A stretch of 48,434 nt of DNA from Mesorhizobium intechi (GTDB lineage Bacteria; Pseudomonadota; Alphaproteobacteria; Rhizobiales; Rhizobiaceae), in contig NZ_PNOT02000262.1 in NCBI RefSeq assembly GCF_002879535.1, positions 1 through 48,434 on the forward strand, read 5' to 3'. The translations under genes and the position numbers were made by a program. The notes beneath the pieces were generated by a model, which was given only the letters and a program-made list of their open reading frames with translations, was not told the origin of the DNA and ran no database searches. Below are positions 8,160 to 18,691 of the stretch, piece by piece. Position 1 is the stretch's first letter. The number at the start of each line of letters is the position of its first letter.

Positions 8160-8747
8160 ATGATCCGTGCCAAACGCCTGTGCCTCGCGGCGATCCTGCT
8201 CATGGCCGCCGCCATGCCGGCCTATGCCCATGTCGGCATCGGCACCACCTCCTCCTTCACCGCCGGCTTCATGCATCCCTTGTCCGGCGTCGATCATATG
8301 ACGGTGATGATCGCCGTCGGCCTGTGGGCGGCCCTCAAGGGCGGCAGGGCGATCTGGGCGTGGCCGGCGGCCTTTGTCGGCGTGATGCTTGCCGGCGCGG
8401 CCCTCGGCATGGCGCATGTGCCGGTGCCCTTCGTCGAGCCGGGCATACTGGCCTCCGTTGTGGCGCTCGGCCTGCTGGTGGCGCTGGCAGTCGATCTGCC
8501 CGTCTCGGCCGGCGTCGCCATTATCGGCCTGTTCGCATTGTTCCACGGCCACGCCCATGGAACCGAAGTGCCGGAAAACGCCGACGGCCTCGAGTACATG
8601 GCGGGCTTTGCCGTCGCCACCGCGCTGCTCCATGCCGTCGGCATCGCCGCCGCGCTTGGCCTTGGCACGAGGTTCCGTGGTCTGGCCCGTGTCGCGGGAG
8701 CGGCTTGCGCGGCGATCGGCATTGGTCTCGCCTTCGGCGTCGCGTGA
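8160..8747 (+). CDS. HupE/UreJ family nickel permease-like membrane protein
   Basis: The 195-residue protein starts with a signal peptide (about residues 1-23, ending AYA) followed by His24. It has the HupE/UreJ hallmark HPLSGVDHM and a second metal-like motif FHGHAHGTE, with about six hydrophobic segments. Members of this family are thought to import nickel for hydrogenase or urease. Lying between ureA and ureB, it very probably supplies nickel to this urease. The start has AAAGGCAAG upstream. ureB begins six bases after its stop. Confidence 0.9.
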   Translation: MIRAKRLCLAAILLMAAAMPAYAHVGIGTTSSFTAGFMHPLSGVDHMTVMIAVGLWAALKGGRAIWAWPAAFVGVMLAGAALGMAHVPVPFVEPGILASVVALGLLVALAVDLPVSAGVAIIGLFALFHGHAHGTEVPENADGLEYMAGFAVATALLHAVGIAAALGLGTRFRGLARVAGAACAAIGIGLAFGVA

Positions 8748-8753
8748 CATCAG

Positions 8754-9059
8754 ATGATCCCCGGCGAAACCATCACCGTCCCAGGCGACATCGAGCTCAA
8801 CAAGGGCCTGCCGACCGTCACCCTGAAAGTCGCCAACAGCGGCGACCGACCGATCCAGGTCGGCAGCCACTACCATTTCTTCGAAACCAACGAGGGGCTG
8901 AAATTCGACCGTGAACGGGCGCGCGGCATGCGCCTCGACATCGCCGCCGGCACCGCCATGCGCTTCGAGCCGGGACAGGAACGCGACGTCACGCTGGTGC
9001 CGCTCGGCGGCAAGCGCGAGGTCTACGGATTCCAACAGAAGGTGATGGGCAAGCTGTGA
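8754..9059 (+). CDS. ureB: Urease subunit beta
   Basis: This 101-residue subunit begins [16 protein letters not shown] and contains [20 protein letters not shown] and [15 protein letters not shown], all characteristic of UreB. It is a structural beta-strand subunit of the (ABC)3 urease. In this window ureB is separated from ureC by about 1.2 kb holding two genes on the other strand, so the urease subunits need at least two promoters. Confidence 0.96.
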   Translation: MIPGETITVPGDIELNKGLPTVTLKVANSGDRPIQVGSHYHFFETNEGLKFDRERARGMRLDIAAGTAMRFEPGQERDVTLVPLGGKREVYGFQQKVMGKL

Positions 9060-9133
9060 GTTCCGTGGCGTCTCGCGCTTGGCCTCCAAAGACCGCGAAC
9101 GGCGTTTGGGCACGCCTGAAAGGTGCTTTCGGC

Positions 9134-9628
9134 TCAGTCCGACGGCTTTGCGGCCGCATAGATGACGATCTTTCCCGGATCGTCGAACGCGACGGCGAGA
9201 ACGTCCTGCGCGGCCACTCGCCGCGAATCGATGGCATTGAAAAGCAGGGCGTTCGCCTCGATCTCCTTGCGCAGTTCGGCGACATCATCCTTGTGCTGGC
9301 GCACCTTGTTCTCGATGACCGGCGGCGGGCCGCCTTCGCTGCGCGCCGCGTCGGTCAGGAACACGATATCGACCTTGTCGAGCTTGGAGGTCTTGCGCAC
9401 CGTGCTGATGTTTTCGCGCGTGCGGTCGATCGCCGTACTGACTTTTCCGATTTCTGCTGTCGTCCTGGCCTGTTCCTCGCTGACTTGCGAGCCGACGATC
9501 CGGTCGACCGTCTCCGGACTTTCAAGGCCCTGCGCGTTCAGCGGGGCCTGGGGAAGGCTCGCTGCCAGAAACGCGGCCGCCGCAATGGCATGCAGCCGTC
9601 GGGCATCGGGCGAGGTGGTGGGGGTCAT
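9134..9628 (-). CDS. Secreted protein of unknown function (paralogue pair, member A)
   Basis: This 164-residue product has an N-terminal signal peptide (hydrophobic run ending near LNAQG), a short helical stretch (EEQARTTAEIGKVSTAIDRT) and a C-terminal region beginning about KVDIVFLTD. By eye this region aligns with the second half of the next upstream gene: V-D/N-IV, then LR-x-x-I-x-A, then D/Q-V-x-A and a final G-x-I/L-x-I/L strand. The ATG at 9628 is chosen; an in-frame TTG at 9643 would add five residues. It probably acts in the periplasm. I do not recognise the family. Confidence 0.7.
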   Translation of the reverse strand: MTPTTSPDARRLHAIAAAAFLAASLPQAPLNAQGLESPETVDRIVGSQVSEEQARTTAEIGKVSTAIDRTRENISTVRKTSKLDKVDIVFLTDAARSEGGPPPVIENKVRQHKDDVAELRKEIEANALLFNAIDSRRVAAQDVLAVAFDDPGKIVIYAAAKPSD

Positions 9629-9742
9629 CGTTCGCTTTCGCAATCCGTTTCAACAGTAAGGAAGCGAAACGACTCCAGGCCTGCCATGGTTCCCCTCTCG
9701 ATACGACCGGCGGACCGGATACCGGCCCGCCGTGCCGGGCCT

Positions 9743-10120
9743 TCAGCTGGCCTTCTTGGTGATCAGGGTGAGCGCGCCATTTGGCTCCATGCTGGCAGCG
9801 ACCACCTGCGCCGAGGTCATTCCCTTGGCCTGGAGGGCGGACTTCACCTTGGGGGTGGCGTCGATCGAACTGCGCAGTTTCTGCATGCCGGCGTCGCCGC
9901 GCTGGGCGATCACCTGATTGACCTGCGTCTGGGTGTCCTTCGGCAGCTCGGTGATGTCGACGATGTTGACGCTCTGGATCGCCGGCGCGGCCTGCTGACC
10001 GCCGGGGGAAGGCGCGGTCGGAGCGGGGGCAGGCGTGGCCGGAGCAGGCTGCTGCTGGGCACTGGCGGCACCGGCCAGCATCAGGCTGGCGGCGGCTGCA
10101 AGAATTATCGTTTTGCGCAT
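9743..10120 (-). CDS. Secreted Pro/Ala-rich protein of unknown function (paralogue pair, member B)
   Basis: The 125-residue product starts with a clear signal peptide (MRKTIILAAAASLMLAGAASA) followed by a Gln/Pro/Ala-rich linker up to about residue 48. The C-terminal domain starts near VNIVDITEL and ends in GALTLITKK. The start at 10120 has GGAAGG upstream. It lies upstream of the related gene at 9134-9628 on the same strand, 114 bp away, and is divergent from ureC. Its function is unknown; an exported periplasmic protein is the safe description. Confidence 0.75.
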   Translation of the reverse strand: MRKTIILAAAASLMLAGAASAQQQPAPATPAPAPTAPSPGGQQAAPAIQSVNIVDITELPKDTQTQVNQVIAQRGDAGMQKLRSSIDATPKVKSALQAKGMTSAQVVAASMEPNGALTLITKKAS

Positions 10121-10287
10121 GGATTTTCCTTCCATCGATTTGGCAAACGGTCGTTTTGGGGTGACCTGCCAACCTCAACCGCCAAATGGGATCAGAAGGT
10201 GTCGCCCAGCGGGTCATTGCGTGACCATTGGATGGCGGCAATGTGCAGCCCAGCATCAACCACATCGCATTTCGGGAGCAATCGCTG

Positions 10288-12000
<1,713 letters not shown>

Positions 12001-12080
12001 GGTCGGCCGGCCAAATTCCGTTGCGGCTGGCAGGCGTGGGCCGCAATATGCGGTGCAGCAGAAACCCATCGTGATCAGGC

Positions 12081-12674
12081 ATGGCCACCGAAATCGCCTC
12101 TCCCCACGACATCTTTCCGCATATCCGTATCGTCATGGGCATGGTGATCGGGCTTGGTGTCGCCCGCCTGCTGTCGGGGGTGGCGCGCATCGTCCAGCAT
12201 CCCGGCCAGTACCGGCTCTATCCCGTGCATCTGGCCTGGGTCGCCTCGGTGCTCCTGATGCTGGTGCATTTCTGGTGGTGGGAATTTGGGCTCTACGCCA
12301 TCGAGACCTGGACCTTCGGCAAGTACCTGTTCATCATCTTCTACGCGATCACGCTGTTCCTGCTGTGCGCGCTGCTGTTTCCGGATTCGATGCTGGACTA
12401 TACCAGCTACGAGGATTTCTTCTATTCGCGCCGCGGCTGGTTCTTCGGCCTGCTGGCGGCGACCTATCTGCTCGACGTGGTCGATACGCTGTTGAAAGGG
12501 CCCGAGCATTTCGCCCGCTTCGGCAACGAATATCTGTTCCGCACGCCGGTCTTCGTGGCATTGTGCATCGCCGCGATCCTGGTGCGCGACCGCCGCTTCC
12601 ACATCGCCTTCGTCGCGGCAGCGCTGATCTACCAGATATCGTTCATCCTGCGGCTCTTCGACACGATCGTATGA
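12081..12674 (+). CDS. Polytopic membrane protein of unknown function
   Basis: This 197-residue protein has about five or six hydrophobic segments (for example VIGLGVARLLSGV, WVASVLLMLVHFWWW, LFIIFYAITLFLLCALLF, and two near the C-terminus). It has no motif I recognise. It sits between ureC and a GST gene in the same direction, so it is probably cotranscribed with the urease genes. Whether it takes part in nickel or urea transport cannot be said; it lacks the HPxxGxDH signature of HupE/UreJ and the urea channel patterns I know. Confidence 0.75.
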   Translation: MATEIASPHDIFPHIRIVMGMVIGLGVARLLSGVARIVQHPGQYRLYPVHLAWVASVLLMLVHFWWWEFGLYAIETWTFGKYLFIIFYAITLFLLCALLFPDSMLDYTSYEDFFYSRRGWFFGLLAATYLLDVVDTLLKGPEHFARFGNEYLFRTPVFVALCIAAILVRDRRFHIAFVAAALIYQISFILRLFDTIV

Positions 12675-12718
12675 CTGCAGCGGATGGTCTAGAGTCCAGG
12701 AAAAGACAGGATCTCAGC

Positions 12719-13324
12719 ATGTACAAGGCCGTCGGATCACGAGGATCCCGGGTCAGCCGCGTTCTCTGGATGCTCGAGGAGCTCGGGCAGCCCTATGAAT
12801 TCGTCGAGGTCAAACTGCGCTCGCCGGAAGCCTATGCGCTCAACCCGTCGGGCAAGGTGCCGGTCCTCATCGACGACGAGCTGACGGTCACGGATTCGGC
12901 GGCGATCTGCGTCTATCTCGCCGACAAGCACGCTGACAAGGGCATGGGCGCCGCCCCCGGAGTCGCCGGCCGTGCCGAGATGGATTCCTGGATGCATTTT
13001 GCCCAGAGCGAGTTCGAGGCGCCGCTGTGGAACAAATTGCGCCACCGCTTCCTGCTGCCGAAGGAAGTGCGGGTCGATGTCGGCCCCGCGGCGGCCTATG
13101 ATTTTGCCTCGGAAGCCAAGGCGCTGGACCGCCGGCTCGGCGACAAGCCGTTTGCGCTGGGCGACCGGTTTTCCGCCGTCGACGTGCTGCTGGGCGACAT
13201 GGGCAACTGGGCGCGCGCTGGAAAATTCCCGATCGAATCCGATCGCGTCAACGCCTATTTCGACCGGGTGCTTTCGCGCCCAGCCCGTGCGCGGGCGCAG
13301 GCCAACGGAGGCTCCATGAAATGA
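12719..13324 (+). CDS. Glutathione S-transferase family protein in the urease cluster
   Basis: The 201-residue protein has a GST N-terminal domain starting [21 protein letters not shown], with Ser/Arg at the usual catalytic position. The glutathione loop [11 protein letters not shown] and [12 protein letters not shown] follow. The C-terminal domain has [12 protein letters not shown]. The start has GACAGGA upstream. Its stop overlaps the start of ureE in an ATGA arrangement, so translation is probably coupled. A role in urease assembly is unproven; nickel-thiol handling is conceivable but speculative. Confidence 0.88.
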   Translation: MYKAVGSRGSRVSRVLWMLEELGQPYEFVEVKLRSPEAYALNPSGKVPVLIDDELTVTDSAAICVYLADKHADKGMGAAPGVAGRAEMDSWMHFAQSEFEAPLWNKLRHRFLLPKEVRVDVGPAAAYDFASEAKALDRRLGDKPFALGDRFSAVDVLLGDMGNWARAGKFPIESDRVNAYFDRVLSRPARARAQANGGSMK

Positions 13325-13911
13325 AGCTCAACCTCAACACCGACTTCACCAAATTTCCCCGCGCCGTCTCGGTGCTGGCCGCTGGCGATGCGGGCGCGGC
13401 GCCCGCGTTTGCCAAGGCTGTGCTTGCTCATGACGAGCGGCATCTGCGCCGCCGCGCCATCGACCTGTCGGATGGCAGCAAGGTGCTGGTCGACCTGCCC
13501 GAACCCGTCGCCCTGAACGATGGCGACCGTCTGGTGCTGGAGGATGGCCGCCATGTCGAGATCATCGCGGCGCCGGAAGAGGTCTACGATATCCGCGCCC
13601 GCGACGGCGTGCATCTGACCGAGCTGGCCTGGCATATCGGCAACCGTCACCTCGCGGCAGGCATCGAGGCGGATCGCATCGTCATCCTGCGCGACCATGT
13701 CATCAAGGCAATGCTGGAAGGGCTGGGCGCCACGGTGCGCGAGGTCTCCGAACCATTCAAGCCGGTGCGCGGCGCTTATTCCGGCGGGCATGATCACGGG
13801 CACGCGCATGCGCACAGCCATGCGGAGGCCCATTCGCACGCGCGCAGCGAATCGCATTCGCACGCGCACGGCCATTCCCACCACGACCATCATCACCACG
13901 ATCATGACTGA
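13321..13911 (+). CDS. ureE: Urease accessory protein UreE with His-rich tail
   Basis: UreE is the nickel metallochaperone for urease. This 196-residue protein has the N-terminal peptide-binding domain, then the metal-binding domain with GNRHLAAGI and the conserved His in [14 protein letters not shown]. The last 45 or so residues are a tail dominated by alternating His with Ala, Ser, Asp and Gly, which would bind several nickel ions. The start overlaps the GST stop by four bases, and its end overlaps ureF by eight bases, showing tight coupling. Confidence 0.95.
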   Translation: MKLNLNTDFTKFPRAVSVLAAGDAGAAPAFAKAVLAHDERHLRRRAIDLSDGSKVLVDLPEPVALNDGDRLVLEDGRHVEIIAAPEEVYDIRARDGVHLTELAWHIGNRHLAAGIEADRIVILRDHVIKAMLEGLGATVREVSEPFKPVRGAYSGGHDHGHAHAHSHAEAHSHARSESHSHAHGHSHHDHHHHDHD

Positions 13912-14575
13912 CCAGCCTTCGAACATCGCCCTGCTGCGGCTGATGGCGTGGCTGTCGCCGGCCTTCCCGGTCGGCGGCTTTGCCTACAGCCACGGTCTCG
14001 AACGGGCGGTGCATGACGGGCAGGTTGCCGATGCCGCGAGCCTGGCTCACTGGCTGGAAACGCTGGTCGAGATGGGCTCGGGCTGGAACGATGCGGTGCT
14101 GTTTGCCGAGAGCTGGCGCCGCGCCCGCGACGCCGGCAATCTCGACGAAGTCGCCGCCTTGGCCGAGGCGCTGGCCGGCTCTCGTGAACGCCATACCGAG
14201 ACCATGCTGCAAGGTACCGCCTTCCTCAAAGCCGCCGCCCCGTGGGGCAATCCGGTGCTGGCGCGCCTGCCTGCCGAATGCGCCTATTGCGTCGCCGTCG
14301 GCGCCATTGCCGGCGGCAACGGCATTGCACTGCAGGATGCGTTGTCCGCCTTCCTGCAGGCCTTCTTCTCCAATCTGGTCCAGGCGGCGATCAGGCTCGG
14401 TGTCATCGGCCAGAGCGAAGCCACCACGCTGCTGGCCGGCTTCGAGCCGTTGGCGCTCTCGACCGCCGACCGCGCGTCCCGTTCGGCATTGGACGATCTC
14501 GGCGGCTGCGCCTTCGTCTCCGATGTCATGGCGATGCGGCACGAAACCCAGTATTCGCGGCTGTTCCGTTCATGA
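13904..14575 (+). CDS. ureF: Urease accessory protein UreF
   Basis: UreF binds UreD and UreG in the maturation complex that loads nickel into urease. The 223-residue product has the typical [22 protein letters not shown]-terminal region, the central ETMLQGTAF helix, and near the C-terminus [16 protein letters not shown]. The ATG at 13904 lies inside the end of ureE; the frame is open upstream but only in the shadow of ureE. Its own stop overlaps the start of the DUF3995 gene by four bases. Confidence 0.94.
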   Translation: MTDQPSNIALLRLMAWLSPAFPVGGFAYSHGLERAVHDGQVADAASLAHWLETLVEMGSGWNDAVLFAESWRRARDAGNLDEVAALAEALAGSRERHTETMLQGTAFLKAAAPWGNPVLARLPAECAYCVAVGAIAGGNGIALQDALSAFLQAFFSNLVQAAIRLGVIGQSEATTLLAGFEPLALSTADRASRSALDDLGGCAFVSDVMAMRHETQYSRLFRS

Positions 14576-15012
14576 TCGCCCTGGCCTTCGCGCTTTCATT
14601 CGTCCTGCTGCTGATCACGGCGCTGCATGTCTATTGGGGCATTGGCGGCATCTGGCCGGGCAGGGACGCGGCCTCCTGCGCCCGCGCGGTCGTCGGCTTT
14701 CGCGGCGTCCAGGAAATGCCGACGCCCTTCGCCAGTTTCGCCGTTGCCGCCTGTCTCGGCCTGGCGACGCTCTGGCCGCTGGCGCTCATCGGCTTCTTTG
14801 CCTCGCCTTTCCCGAGGGAGGGCCTTGCCGCCACCTCGCTGCTCATCGGGCTGGTGTTCCTGGGGCGCGGCATTGCCGGCTTCACGCCGTGGTGGCGGCG
14901 CCTGGCGCCCGAACAGCCTTTCGCGCGGCTCGATGTGCGTTACTATTCGCCGCTGTGCCTGTTGATCGGGCTCGGCTTCGCAATCCTGGCCATCATGGAG
15001 TTCCCGGCATGA
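14572..15012 (+). CDS. DUF3995-type small membrane protein between ureF and ureG
   Basis: The 146-residue protein has four hydrophobic segments: an N-terminal one ([21 protein letters not shown]), two in the middle and one at the C-terminus. [12 protein letters not shown] and [14 protein letters not shown] match the DUF3995 family as I recall it. It starts in an ATGA overlap with ureF and ends in an ATGA overlap with ureG, so it is a true member of the operon. Function is unknown; membrane location is clear. Confidence 0.85.
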   Translation: MIALAFALSFVLLLITALHVYWGIGGIWPGRDAASCARAVVGFRGVQEMPTPFASFAVAACLGLATLWPLALIGFFASPFPREGLAATSLLIGLVFLGRGIAGFTPWWRRLAPEQPFARLDVRYYSPLCLLIGLGFAILAIMEFPA

Positions 15013-15650
15013 CCCAAGCCAATGGTCCCCTTCGCATCGGTATCGGCGGCCCTGTCGGCTCCGGCAAGACGACGCTCACCGAAAAACTTTGCAAGGCGCT
15101 GCGCGACGAGTTTTCCATCGCCGTCGTCACCAACGACATCTACACCAGGGAAGACGCCATGATGCTGGCCCGGCTGCAGGCGCTGCCGGAAGACCGCATC
15201 GTCGGCGTCGAGACCGGCGGCTGTCCGCACACCGCCATTCGCGAGGACGCCTCGATCAATCTGCAGGCGATCGCCGAGCTCAACCGGAAATTCCCCGATC
15301 TCGACATCATCTTCATCGAATCCGGTGGCGACAATCTTGCCGCCACCTTCTCGCCGGATCTCGCGGATTTGACGCTCTATGTCATCTCGGTCTGCCAGGG
15401 TGAGGAAATCCCGCGCAAGGGCGGACCGGCGATCACCCGTTCCGATTTCCTGGTCATCAACAAGAGCGATCTGGCGCCCTATGTGAACGTCAACCTCGAT
15501 GTGATGGAGAGCGACGCCGCCCGCATGCGCGGCAAGCGGCCGTTCGGTTTCACCGATCTGTCGCGCGGCAAGGGGCTGCGGGAGGTCATCGATTTCATCG
15601 TCGAGCATGGCGGGCTGAGGGTTGGCACCGCCACCAGCACGGCGGCCTGA
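15009..15650 (+). CDS. ureG: Urease accessory GTPase UreG
   Basis: UreG is the GTPase that powers nickel delivery to urease. The 213-residue protein has the P-loop [11 protein letters not shown] (about residues 13-23), the NDIYTREDA segment, the metal-binding [11 protein letters not shown] motif with its conserved Cys-Pro-His, a Walker B-like [10 protein letters not shown], and the guanine-specificity motif NKSD. It is the last ure gene here and starts in a four-base overlap with the preceding gene. About 85 bp separate it from the aldolase gene. Confidence 0.97.
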   Translation: MTQANGPLRIGIGGPVGSGKTTLTEKLCKALRDEFSIAVVTNDIYTREDAMMLARLQALPEDRIVGVETGGCPHTAIREDASINLQAIAELNRKFPDLDIIFIESGGDNLAATFSPDLADLTLYVISVCQGEEIPRKGGPAITRSDFLVINKSDLAPYVNVNLDVMESDAARMRGKRPFGFTDLSRGKGLREVIDFIVEHGGLRVGTATSTAA

Positions 15651-15735
15651 CAGGCATCAGTTCCCCCTGCACCAACCAAAACCCGTTGCGGGCAGCCGTC
15701 GGTCGCGGCATTCTCGCCAAAACCGGAGGATTTCG

Positions 15736-16503
15736 ATGAGCATCGCCCGCCTGCAGAAGGAAACGCTGACCAACCTGCCCTTCTACGAAGAGCGCGTCGA
15801 TCTCGCCTGTGCCTTTCGCTGGACGGCGCGGCTCAACATGCACGAGGCGGTTGCCAACCACTTCTCGCTGGCCGTCAATGAAGACGGCACGCAGTTCCTG
15901 ATGAACCCCAACCAGGTGCATTTCTCGCGCATCAAGGCGAGCGATCTGTTGATGATCGACGCCAACGATCCGGACGCGCTGTCAGGCCCCAACGCGCCCG
16001 ACCCGACGGCCTGGGGCCTGCACGGCGCCATCCATCGCAATGTACCGCACGCGCGCTGCGTCATGCATGTCCATTCGATCCATGCCACGGTGCTGGCCTC
16101 GCTGGCCGACTCGACATTGCCGCCGATCGACCAGAATTCGGCGATGTTCTTCAACCGCCACGTCGTCGACGCACACTATGGCGGGCTGGCCTTCGAGGAG
16201 GAGGGCGAGCGCTGCTCGCAGCTTCTCACCGATCCCAAGGTCAAGGTCATGGTGATGGGCAATCACGGCGTGCTGGTGATCGGCGATACGGTCGCCGATG
16301 CCTTCAACCGCATGTTCTATTTCGAGCGCGCCGCCGAGACCTACATCAAGGCACTGTGGACCGGCCGCCCCTTGCGTACGCTGTCCGACGCAATCGCCGA
16401 AAAGGCGGCGAGCGAAATGGACGACTATCCCGGCCAGGCCCAGCGCCATCTCGCCGAGCTGAAGGCGATCCTCGACGAGGAAGAGCCGGTCTACCGGAAC
16501 TAG
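15736..16503 (+). CDS. Class II aldolase/adducin family protein
   Basis: The 255-residue protein has the fold markers of the class II aldolase/adducin family: an N-terminal helix with NMHEAVANHFSL, the metal-binding HVHSIHATV (two His of the zinc site), and a third His in MGNHGVLVIG. Members split or epimerise phosphorylated sugars such as fuculose-1-phosphate or ribulose-5-phosphate, but many rhizobial ones are uncharacterised. The ATG has GGAGGA upstream. Its TAG stop overlaps the stop of the convergent HAD gene. The substrate cannot be predicted. Confidence 0.9.
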   Translation: MSIARLQKETLTNLPFYEERVDLACAFRWTARLNMHEAVANHFSLAVNEDGTQFLMNPNQVHFSRIKASDLLMIDANDPDALSGPNAPDPTAWGLHGAIHRNVPHARCVMHVHSIHATVLASLADSTLPPIDQNSAMFFNRHVVDAHYGGLAFEEEGERCSQLLTDPKVKVMVMGNHGVLVIGDTVADAFNRMFYFERAAETYIKALWTGRPLRTLSDAIAEKAASEMDDYPGQAQRHLAELKAILDEEEPVYRN

Positions 16504-17132
16504 AGCCCGAGCTGAGCCCGCAATTGGTCGGCGCTGTTGATGACGACGGCGCCGGGCGGTCCTTCCATCGGCTTTTCCGGCCAGAAGATCGTCTTCATGC
16601 CCGCCGCCAGTCCCGCCATGGCGCCAGGCCAGCTGTCGTCGACCGCCACGGCGTGCGCGGGATCGACTTCGGCCAGGTAGGCGGCGCGCAGGAAAGGCTC
16701 GGCGTGCGGCTTGCCATCACGCACATCGTTGCGGCTGATCGTTTTCATGCCTGGATAAAAAAGGCCGACCATGCGCAGATTGGCGTCGACGATCATCCGG
16801 TCCGAATTCGAGACCACCGCTTGCTGCACGCCAAGCGCGCGCAATTCGTTGAAGACTTCTATGGCGCCCGGACGCGGTTTCAGCCCCTCCACCAGCGGCA
16901 GATAGTGCTCGTATTTGCGCATGATCCAGTCGTCGAAAGGAAGATCGAGACCGAACTCGTCGCGCATCATTTCGTAGACCGGCCAGGCGGCGACGCCGAG
17001 CACGCGCTCATGAAGGTCGGCGGGCGGCTTGAGGCCTGCATTGCGCATTGCCGCTACAAGGGCTGCCTCGTGCAGCGGCTCGCTGTCGACCAGCGTGCCG
17101 TCCATGTCCCAGAAAACCGCCTTCGGTGTCAT
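16500..17132 (-). CDS. HAD-family sugar-phosphate phosphatase-like hydrolase
   Basis: This 210-residue protein begins MTPKAVFWDMDGTLVDSEPLH, the DxDGT nucleophile motif of the haloacid dehalogenase superfamily. Motif II is VSNSDR, the Lys motif is DGKPHAEPFL, and the acidic motif is AVDDSWPG. A helical cap follows the first motif, as in the phosphoglucomutase/YniC subfamily. It probably removes phosphate from a small sugar phosphate. It is divergent from the SorC-type regulator. Confidence 0.9.
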   Translation of the reverse strand: MTPKAVFWDMDGTLVDSEPLHEAALVAAMRNAGLKPPADLHERVLGVAAWPVYEMMRDEFGLDLPFDDWIMRKYEHYLPLVEGLKPRPGAIEVFNELRALGVQQAVVSNSDRMIVDANLRMVGLFYPGMKTISRNDVRDGKPHAEPFLRAAYLAEVDPAHAVAVDDSWPGAMAGLAAGMKTIFWPEKPMEGPPGAVVINSADQLRAQLGL

Positions 17133-17281
17133 GCAGCGCTCCTTTTGCGATCCCCTTAAAGGGTTTGCGCCGGGAGATAAACCGTCGCGATCACAGAAGG
17201 TGACCGCCGCCGGAAGCAAAGCCGCTCCGCCTTGCGCCTCGTGACAGTGTCAGCGAGAAAATGCCGGCCGTGCGCGGCCAA

Positions 17282-17308
17282 GCAATTGCCCTTGAGATTG
17301 ACAATTGC
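17282..17308. promoter_or_regulatory. Paired CAATTG operator-like motifs upstream of SorC regulator
   Basis: GCAATTGC at 17282-17289 and ACAATTGC at 17301-17308 lie 19 bp apart, about two turns of the helix, between the divergent HAD and SorC-type genes. The core resembles TAATTGC in the palindrome upstream of smoE. They could be autoregulatory sites of the SorC-type protein. This is pattern reading only. Confidence 0.35.
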
Positions 17309-17371
17309 GCAGGAAGCCGTTCCCTGCGAGACTGGGAGCGGGCCGCTCCTATGCGGTTGCGGAGGCAGGAC

Positions 17372-18331
17372 GTGAATACCCGGCAGGATGGCGGCAGCAA
17401 CAGGCTGGACGACGCGGCGCGCGCCGGCTGGCTTTATTATGTCGCCGGCAACACACAGGACCAGATCGCCGCCACGCTCGGCATCTCGCGGCAGACGGCG
17501 CAGCGGCTGGTGTCGCTGGCGGTGTCGGAGGGCCTGATCAAGGTCCGCGTCGATCATCCGATCGCCAACTGCCTTGACCTTGCCGCCCGGCTGAAATCGC
17601 GTTTCGCGCTCGACCTGATCGAGGTGGTGCCGAGCGATCCGAATTCATCCTCCACCACCATCGGCATCGCCGAAGCGGCGGCGGCCGAGATCGAGCGGCG
17701 GCTGCGCTCGCCGACGCCGATCGTCATGGGCATCGGCACCGGGCGCACGCTGAAGGCCGCGATCGAGCAATTGCCGCCGATGGAATGCCCGCAGCACAAG
17801 GTGGTGTCCTTGACCGGCAACATCTCGCCTGATGGTTCGGCCGCTTTCTACAACGTCATCTTCACCATGGCCGACCGGGTCAAGGCACGCTCCTTCCCGA
17901 TGCCGCTACCGGTCATCGCCTCCTCGCCGCAGGAGCGCGAGATGCTGCTGAACCAGCCGATGATCCAGCCGACGCTGGCCCTTGCGGCGGAAGCCGATGT
18001 CACCTTCATCGGCATCGGCGACCTCGGGCCGAAGGCGCCTCTCTACGAGGACGGCTTCATTTCCGAAAGCGAGTTGAAGGCCTTGCAGAAGGCTGGCGGC
18101 ATCGCCGAGATCGTCGGCTGGGTGTTCGACAGGGAAGGCCGCATGATCGAAGGCATCACCAACGACCGGGTGTCGTCGGCATCGCTGCCGTCGCGCGAGA
18201 AATCGCTGGTCATCGCGCTGGCCATGGGCGAGCGCAAGCTGCCGGGTATCCTGGCGGCCGTGAATCGCCGGCTGGTCAATGGTCTCATCACCGACGAGCG
18301 GACGGCGACCGCTTTGCTGGCCAGCATCTGA
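17372..18331 (+). CDS. SorC/DeoR-type sugar-binding transcriptional regulator
   Basis: SorC-family regulators bind a sugar phosphate in a large C-terminal domain and DNA by an N-terminal helix-turn-helix. Here the HTH is at about residues 20-45 (TQDQIAATLGISRQTAQRLVS). The effector domain contains GIGTGRTL, GNISPDGSAAF and IGIGDLGP, typical of the family. I chose GTG 17372 because GGAGG lies seven bases upstream; an in-frame ATG at 17351 would add seven residues. Rhizobial smo operons usually have such a regulator upstream, so it probably controls smoEFGK-smoS-mtlK, which begins 1.5 kb away. Confidence 0.9.
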   Translation: MNTRQDGGSNRLDDAARAGWLYYVAGNTQDQIAATLGISRQTAQRLVSLAVSEGLIKVRVDHPIANCLDLAARLKSRFALDLIEVVPSDPNSSSTTIGIAEAAAAEIERRLRSPTPIVMGIGTGRTLKAAIEQLPPMECPQHKVVSLTGNISPDGSAAFYNVIFTMADRVKARSFPMPLPVIASSPQEREMLLNQPMIQPTLALAAEADVTFIGIGDLGPKAPLYEDGFISESELKALQKAGGIAEIVGWVFDREGRMIEGITNDRVSSASLPSREKSLVIALAMGERKLPGILAAVNRRLVNGLITDERTATALLASI

Positions 18332-18395
18332 TCGGGAAGCGCTGCCGCCTCCCCGATGCGGCTGCGGCGACCGCCTGGCGATAAAGCCAACAAAT

Positions 18396-18581
18396 CTATC
18401 TGTGCCGGCCGAAAGGGTCGTTGCCATCGAGGAAACCGAGGTCGCGCTGCAGATGCGGCGACAGGTCCCTGATGTCGAGATGCGCCCTTTTTCTGATCGC
18501 GAACCAGCCGAATCCGTTCACAAGCCACGAAGTCCAGCGGTGATCGGGAGCGGGAGTGCATTTTTGCTGCGCCATGGTCAT
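18396..18581 (-). CDS. DUF1127-like small basic protein
   Basis: This 61-residue ORF contains RDLSPHLQRDLGFLDGND near its C-terminus, which fits the DUF1127 pattern (basic helix, then L-x-R-D-I/L-G). The ATG at 18581 has GAAGG nine bases upstream; TTG 18590 and ATG 18575 are alternatives. It is divergent from the LysR gene, an arrangement often seen for DUF1127 genes in rhizobia. Some DUF1127 proteins of alphaproteobacteria affect small RNA turnover and phosphate or carbon uptake, but nothing specific can be said here. Confidence 0.6.
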   Translation of the reverse strand: MTMAQQKCTPAPDHRWTSWLVNGFGWFAIRKRAHLDIRDLSPHLQRDLGFLDGNDPFGRHR

Positions 18582-18691
18582 GATCGTCAACCTTCGCTAT
18601 CCTGAACCCGAATGACGGGTTGACAGTGAATGTCGGTCCTGCCGGCCGGCTTTGCCAATCGAACGTCGATAAGGACCCATAAGGAGGCTTT

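Noticed and set aside
10195..10287. Short minus-strand tail ending in NDPLGDTF before ureC
   Set aside because: It is the end of the long antisense shadow frame; no start, ribosome site or known motif supports a separate gene.
13780..13911. Apparent short tandem repeats at the end of ureE
   Set aside because: They are codons for the His-rich metal-binding tail and are not a CRISPR array or VNTR.
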